Shown: piece after piece, positions 59,659 through 64,000 of the stretch
Numbering within the stretch: position 1 is the first letter of the stretch
Layout: each line of letters starts with the position of its first letter
DNA from: Candidatus Anammoxibacter sp.
GTDB lineage: Bacteria; Planctomycetota; Brocadiia; Brocadiales; Anammoxibacteraceae
Direction of reading: 5' to 3'
Assembly: GCA_021777055.1 (NCBI GenBank)
Contig: JAIQZO010000061.1
Span: forward strand, 1 to 64,000
DNA: 64,000 nt
Made by a program: the position numbers and the translations under genes
The notes under the pieces: generated by a model
Told to the model about the DNA's origin: nothing
What the model saw: only the letters and a program-made list of their open reading frames with translations
Database searches by the model: none

Positions 59659-62600
59659 ATGAAAAGTAGATATGCTATTAACCTTGCCATCATGTTTTCG
59701 GTTTTAACATGCTTTATAAATTTCTCTGTTTTCGCAGACCATCCGGGAGGAGTGGATCTAGATAAATCCACCACTCCTAACTTTGATTACGACGTACTTT
59801 CTACCGACGACAACACAAGTACCAGTTTTTTTCCTGCCGGAAAAACACAAAATGTAATTGATGCTATAAGTACTGATGACCCAAACAATCCAGCGTTTCC
59901 TGGATATCACCAGAGTTATATCACCATGGGGTTTAACGCACCGTTCTTTTCAATTGATCCTAAGTCCGTACATATCTGGGACTGTGGCTGCGCATTTGCA
60001 AACGCACCGGAAGGTCTTGTAAATATTGACGCCCCTTCAACAAACGGTAAGAACGAACTCTGTCTAAGGAAACTTACGGGGCATGAAATCTTTCACCATG
60101 TTCAATACAGTTATATAAACTTTGATGAATGGCCCGCATGGGGAGGATGGGTGGTTGAAGGTACCGTTAAGTCAATGGAAGATAAAGTTTACAGCGATGT
60201 TGACCTTGGGGACAACCTCATTCCAAACTGCAGCTCATATTATGCTAGGATAACAGAGTATATAAATCAAACAGAGGATACCCTTTGGGACTTCACATAT
60301 CCGGTCGCGCTATTCTGGACATACCTTGCGGAACAGATAGGCTCCACACCGGGGCCCACACAGCAGGGAGTAGATTTTATACGCAGATTCTGGGAAAGGA
60401 CTGAGGATAAAGATCCTGACGGAATCGGAGTACTCAGAAATACTATATCTGAGTTTAGCCCCGGAACCAGCCTTGAAGATATGTTCCATGACTTTATTAT
60501 CGCAAATTACGCAAAAGACCTGAACCTTTTACCAATACCAAACGCACAGAAATTCCAGTATATAGACGATGATGCTCCGGCCAACGCATATCCCACTGTA
60601 ACAGTTGCCAACGTGGCCATTGATTCAGATCAGTCCGACAGTGTTGACAGATGGGGAGTAAAATATTTTGAAAGCACGGTTTCCAACGGTTGTGATATAG
60701 CAGGGTTTCGTTCGGATGGAGATTTTGCTGCTTACGGCCTTATGGTAACCAGGGCAGACGGAACAGTAAGCCATATTTTCCAATCAAGGGGAGACAGCTT
60801 TGCAAAGGCCGTTATAAATAATAACGCAAACCCCATAACTAAATTAACCGCCGTAGTGGGTGCATTTGATGATGATGCGGACTTTGATTATGTCTTCGGG
60901 TGCGGCAACGCAAAGATGGAGATCAAAAACCCAGATGAGGAAAAAATGGCATTTGTCGGAGAGCCAGACGAACCTGAGCGTTTTCTGGTAAAGCTTGTGG
61001 TTACAGGCCCGGAATCGTTAGGTGAACCCACGGTAAGAGGACTCAACCCCAACGATTTTGAAGTATTTGTGGGAGAAATTGACCCTGAAAACAAGGGCAC
61101 GGTGATAGCCGGCGCTAATGTTCAAGGTGAATACTGGCTGGTAGTACAGGCCCCGAAAAAAACAGAAGAGCTGCTGGGAGGAGATATGGATGGCGAGTTT
61201 GAGATTAATGTCACCTTGGGTGATATCTCTGCATTCGAAAGGTCAGCAGTTGTTTACATTACAGTTAGAAGGGACCAGATTGTTCTAATTGATAAATCTG
61301 GGAGTATGGATTCTCCTGCAGGATTCACCAAGCTGGAAGCAGCTAAAAACGCCGCAAAACTATTCATAGATGCTGCTTCAGACGAGGATAAACTGGGGGT
61401 AGTATCTTTTTCAGGGGACAATGATAACGAACTCAATGATGACGCAACAATAGTACACAACCTTAAGGATGTTGCCGGACAGCGTAACAATGCAAAAACA
61501 GGCGTTACAGGTATTAATCCTGAAAACATGACCTCCATTGGAGACGGATTAAGTATGGGACAAACAGAACTCCAACTAAACGGAGACCCTGAGAATCACG
61601 AACAATTTCTGGTTTTGCTTAGCGATGGAGAACAAAATGAACCTTTTTTCTGGGGAGAAGACCCAGATATAAAAGAGACTATACTAAACGCCGGCACAAC
61701 GGTACACACAATTGCATTGGGACCTGAAACCGACCAGGAGATAATGCAGGATATCGCTGCTCAAACAGGTGGAGAGTATTACTACGTAGATGTGGGTGAA
61801 TTAGACGCAGGAGACGCACGCATTTCAACTATTTCACCATTTAAGGCCCTTGCCATCTCTGTAGAAGAGCTACCCAACAGGCTTTCAAACACATTTAAAT
61901 TAATAAATGAAAAGATCCTGAGACATGAACGACTATGGTTTGCAGAGGGTAATATATTCGATAACGGAACATCTATACATAATATAGCTGTAGACGAAGA
62001 GTCCATAAGAGAAGCCGATTTCGCCTTTAACTGGACCGGAGACAATGACCAGGATGTTGCAATCAGGGTCACAAGCCCAGACGGATCAGAGCTTAAAAAC
62101 GGTGATCCCGGAGTTACATTCTTTGAAGATAAAAACCATCTGGTTATACAGCTCAAAGAGCTCAAAAACGGCAATTGGACGGTAGAGATAACCGCGCTTA
62201 AAGGCTCCACATCATTTACAGCATCACTTTCAGCCAGGATAATTAATGGTGTTAAATTTGACCTCTTCTTCGGACAGCTCAATACGGACAGCAATATCAA
62301 GGCTAATAATGGTCTCTTTGTAAGGGGAATCCCTATGCCGATTTTTGGTCTGTTAACAGACAGAAAAGGTGCCGTAATTGGCGCAGATGTGGAGATAATT
62401 ATAGAAGCACCTGACGGAAAGATGGATAAACTGATTCTTTTTGACGACGGCAACCACAATGACGGATCCCCACGAGACGGAGTCTATGGAAATATTTATA
62501 CCCGTACAACTTTGGGAAGCCAGGGTGGAGTAGTAGAAGGTAACGAATCTACCGGGACAAGGGGAAGCTATACGGTTAACGCAGTTGCAACAGGTGTCTC

Positions 62601-64000
62601 CAATCTGGATACGAAATTTACGAGGTTTGTAACCAAATCGTTTCATCTGTTTGAATTTGATGAAAAACGTTCCAAAGAGAGCGACCCTGATGGTGACGGT
62701 ATGCCTACAAGATGGGAGGAGCTCTTCGACCTGGAGGTCTTTAAGAATGATGCAAAAAATGACCTGGACAGTGACAGTCTGATTAATATTGATGAATTTA
62801 ACTATGGTACCAAACCTAATGATCCCGACACTGATGACGGAGGGGAAAGTGATTTTTCCGAAGTAAAGAGAGGATCAGACCCTCTTAACCCTAATGACGA
62901 CCGTATCCCAAGGCCTATTGACGTGGGAATAATACATGTTGATTCACATCCGATCCCAGTTCAGCCAATGCCCAACAGCAACCTTATCCATTTCCCTATA
63001 AATAAGGCATATGAAACTCTTTTGCTGTTAAGGAGCAAGGACCCTGATGATGGATTTGAGACCGTAGCAAAAATCAATCCAAAAGAGTTCAGGGGAATCT
63101 TCTTTGATGAGGATTTAGTAAACAATGTCACCTATTTTTATAAGATGGTTGCAGTGGGTTTCAACGGGGAACAAAGCGCGCCAAGCCACACATTCAGCGG
63201 TACCCCGAAAGAAGATCCCATACCGCCTTTTTCATCAGGCTTCACCATTAATAATGACGCATTGGTAACCGATTTCTTTGACGTAATTCTTAACATCGAC
63301 ACATCGTCAGATGCGATAGAGATGCGCATATCAAATAATGCCTCTTTCTCTGACGTAAAATGGGAGCAGGTAAAACCTACTAAGGAGTGGAGAATAGAGG
63401 CAGATACAAGGACAAATTTAGCCTTTGTGTTCCTTCAACTACGGGATAAGTTCCTGAATGAATCAGAGATATACAGCAGCGGAATAACCCTTGATCTTGC
63501 AAAACCTGGGACCACACCATCTCCAACCCAGGTTCCATCACCTACCCCAACACCAAAACCTGACAATAAACCTACAATTATGGTTCCAGACAAGAGTGAA
63601 ATCGTAATAAATGTAAATGGAGGTGAAGGAAATGTTAAAGTACAACTGTTTGACAAAGATAGAGACACTGTTCCAAACTGGCCGGTATTTGCAACTAGCA
63701 GTATTGCAAGGATTGCAGATGTAAAGCCGGTGTCCGTAAACAGTGATAAAAACGGGATAGCAGAATTTACTATAATTGGAGATTTAGCGGGCGACACTTC
63801 GATCACTTTCACAACTGAACCGGGATTAAAAGTGTCCGTTAAGGTAAAGGTTACACGTGATGCCATACCAACGCCAGAACCAACTGTTCAACCTTCACTG
63901 AAACCGAAACCCACAACTCGGCCATCTCCAACACCGACGGCAGAACCTTCACAGACACCAATACCCACGGTTCAGCCATCACCAACACCAGAACCGAGGG
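59659..64000 (+). CDS. giant secreted protein: HExxH metallopeptidase-like domain, VWA domain, TSP3 repeats, Pro/Thr-rich linker (runs off window)
   Basis: The frame is open from the ATG at 59659 (AAGGAGAG before it) through the right edge, 1447 codons so far. The signal peptide (1-26) ends VFA. A zinc-peptidase-like domain has HEIFHH (His142, Glu143, His146) and a candidate third ligand Glu167 (VVEGT), as in gluzincins. Residues about 540-730 form a von Willebrand A domain with MIDAS motif DKSGS (545-549), TSIGDGLSMG and LLSDGE. Beta-sandwich domains follow with FDDGNHNDGSPRDGVYGNIY, similar to the subtilase at 33370. TSP3-type calcium motifs (DPDGDGMPTRWEE, DLDSDSLINIDE) and Ig-like parts come next. 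The last visible stretch is PTPSPT-rich linker. It is probably a surface or S-layer-associated protease/adhesin. Confidence 0.82.
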   Translation, partial: MKSRYAINLAIMFSVLTCFINFSVFADHPGGVDLDKSTTPNFDYDVLSTDDNTSTSFFPAGKTQNVIDAISTDDPNNPAFPGYHQSYITMGFNAPFFSIDPKSVHIWDCGCAFANAPEGLVNIDAPSTNGKNELCLRKLTGHEIFHHVQYSYINFDEWPAWGGWVVEGTVKSMEDKVYSDVDLGDNLIPNCSSYYARITEYINQTEDTLWDFTYPVALFWTYLAEQIGSTPGPTQQGVDFIRRFWERTEDKDPDGIGVLRNTISEFSPGTSLEDMFHDFIIANYAKDLNLLPIPNAQKFQYIDDDAPANAYPTVTVANVAIDSDQSDSVDRWGVKYFESTVSNGCDIAGFRSDGDFAAYGLMVTRADGTVSHIFQSRGDSFAKAVINNNANPITKLTAVVGAFDDDADFDYVFGCGNAKMEIKNPDEEKMAFVGEPDEPERFLVKLVVTGPESLGEPTVRGLNPNDFEVFVGEIDPENKGTVIAGANVQGEYWLVVQAPKKTEELLGGDMDGEFEINVTLGDISAFERSAVVYITVRRDQIVLIDKSGSMDSPAGFTKLEAAKNAAKLFIDAASDEDKLGVVSFSGDNDNELNDDATIVHNLKDVAGQRNNAKTGVTGINPENMTSIGDGLSMGQTELQLNGDPENHEQFLVLLSDGEQNEPFFWGEDPDIKETILNAGTTVHTIALGPETDQEIMQDIAAQTGGEYYYVDVGELDAGDARISTISPFKALAISVEELPNRLSNTFKLINEKILRHERLWFAEGNIFDNGTSIHNIAVDEESIREADFAFNWTGDNDQDVAIRVTSPDGSELKNGDPGVTFFEDKNHLVIQLKELKNGNWTVEITALKGSTSFTASLSARIINGVKFDLFFGQLNTDSNIKANNGLFVRGIPMPIFGLLTDRKGAVIGADVEIIIEAPDGKMDKLILFDDGNHNDGSPRDGVYGNIYTRTTLGSQGGVVEGNESTGTRGSYTVNAVATGVSNLDTKFTRFVTKSFHLFEFDEKRSKESDPDGDGMPTRWEELFDLEVFKNDAKNDLDSDSLINIDEFNYGTKPNDPDTDDGGESDFSEVKRGSDPLNPNDDRIPRPIDVGIIHVDSHPIPVQPMPNSNLIHFPINKAYETLLLLRSKDPDDGFETVAKINPKEFRGIFFDEDLVNNVTYFYKMVAVGFNGEQSAPSHTFSGTPKEDPIPPFSSGFTINNDALVTDFFDVILNIDTSSDAIEMRISNNASFSDVKWEQVKPTKEWRIEADTRTNLAFVFLQLRDKFLNESEIYSSGITLDLAKPGTTPSPTQVPSPTPTPKPDNKPTIMVPDKSEIVINVNGGEGNVKVQLFDKDRDTVPNWPVFATSSIARIADVKPVSVNSDKNGIAEFTIIGDLAGDTSITFTTEPGLKVSVKVKVTRDAIPTPEPTVQPSLKPKPTTRPSPTPTAEPSQTPIPTVQPSPTPEPR

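Noticed and set aside
60888-63866. Several long minus-strand frames (up to 225 codons)
   Set aside because: They are shadows of the 1447-codon plus-strand frame starting at 59659, which shows a signal peptide, HExxH and MIDAS motifs.
1-64000. tRNA, rRNA or known riboswitch genes
   Set aside because: Reading both strands showed no tRNA T-arm/CCA patterns, rRNA segments or recognisable riboswitch cores. A covariance-model scan would settle it.

Overview
The window is AT-rich bacterial chromosomal DNA with long intergenic stretches, many decayed genes and several families of small dispersed inverted repeats. Gene content fits a planctomycete, most plausibly an anammox bacterium of the Brocadiales (Scalindua-like). 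This is an inference from the combination of LL-diaminopimelate aminotransferase (DapL), a fused AroD-AroE, a ferredoxin-dependent pyruvate oxidoreductase next to anaplerotic carboxylase genes, hemerythrin, and very large secreted repeat proteins. No rRNA, tRNA or CRISPR array was seen.

Layout. 1-6.0 kb is an accessory region: two copies of a RAYT-type Y1 transposase element in direct orientation flank a BrnT/CopG-like toxin-antitoxin pair. It also holds a HAD phosphatase, a HicBA locus whose hicA is dead, a Phd/YefM antitoxin with a broken toxin, and an APH-like kinase. 6-10.8 kb (minus strand) holds a rhodanese-DUF2892 protein, ArfB, a truncated DUF2059 protein, and a three-gene operon ending in a TPR protein built from near-identical 34-residue repeats. 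11.5-16.4 kb is an ECF sigma / zinc anti-sigma pair followed by a DUF547 protein and an 858-residue PqqD-radical SAM-SPASM-ArsM-like methyltransferase fusion. 17-23.6 kb has an intact HicAB pair, a GT-C membrane mannosyltransferase, a thioredoxin-NHL protein, an orphan FlaG and a ParA ATPase, among MITE-like elements.

23.8-47.6 kb is mostly core metabolism. A biotin carboxylase and a biotinylated carboxyltransferase (PycA/PycB-like) are followed by a UvrD-like helicase, DapF and DapL (lysine/peptidoglycan), a subtilase with eight BNR-like repeats, AroDE, a secreted TPR protein, a RluA pseudouridine synthase, PorD-PorA-PorB (pyruvate:ferredoxin oxidoreductase) and a VTT-family membrane protein. 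Acetyl-CoA made by the Wood-Ljungdahl route would enter biosynthesis through Por (to pyruvate) and Pyc (to oxaloacetate).

48-52.9 kb carries an exported AMMECR1 protein and then a compact operon of metallophosphoesterase, CHAT-domain caspase-like protease and RyR-domain protein. This is the best candidate for a previously undescribed conflict or signalling system in the window. 53-64 kb holds a DUF1566/carboxypeptidase-regulatory-like secreted protein, a shattered UbiA prenyltransferase pseudogene, an intact BrnTA pair with a leaderless promoter, a hemerythrin, and a giant secreted HExxH-peptidase/VWA protein that runs off the right edge.
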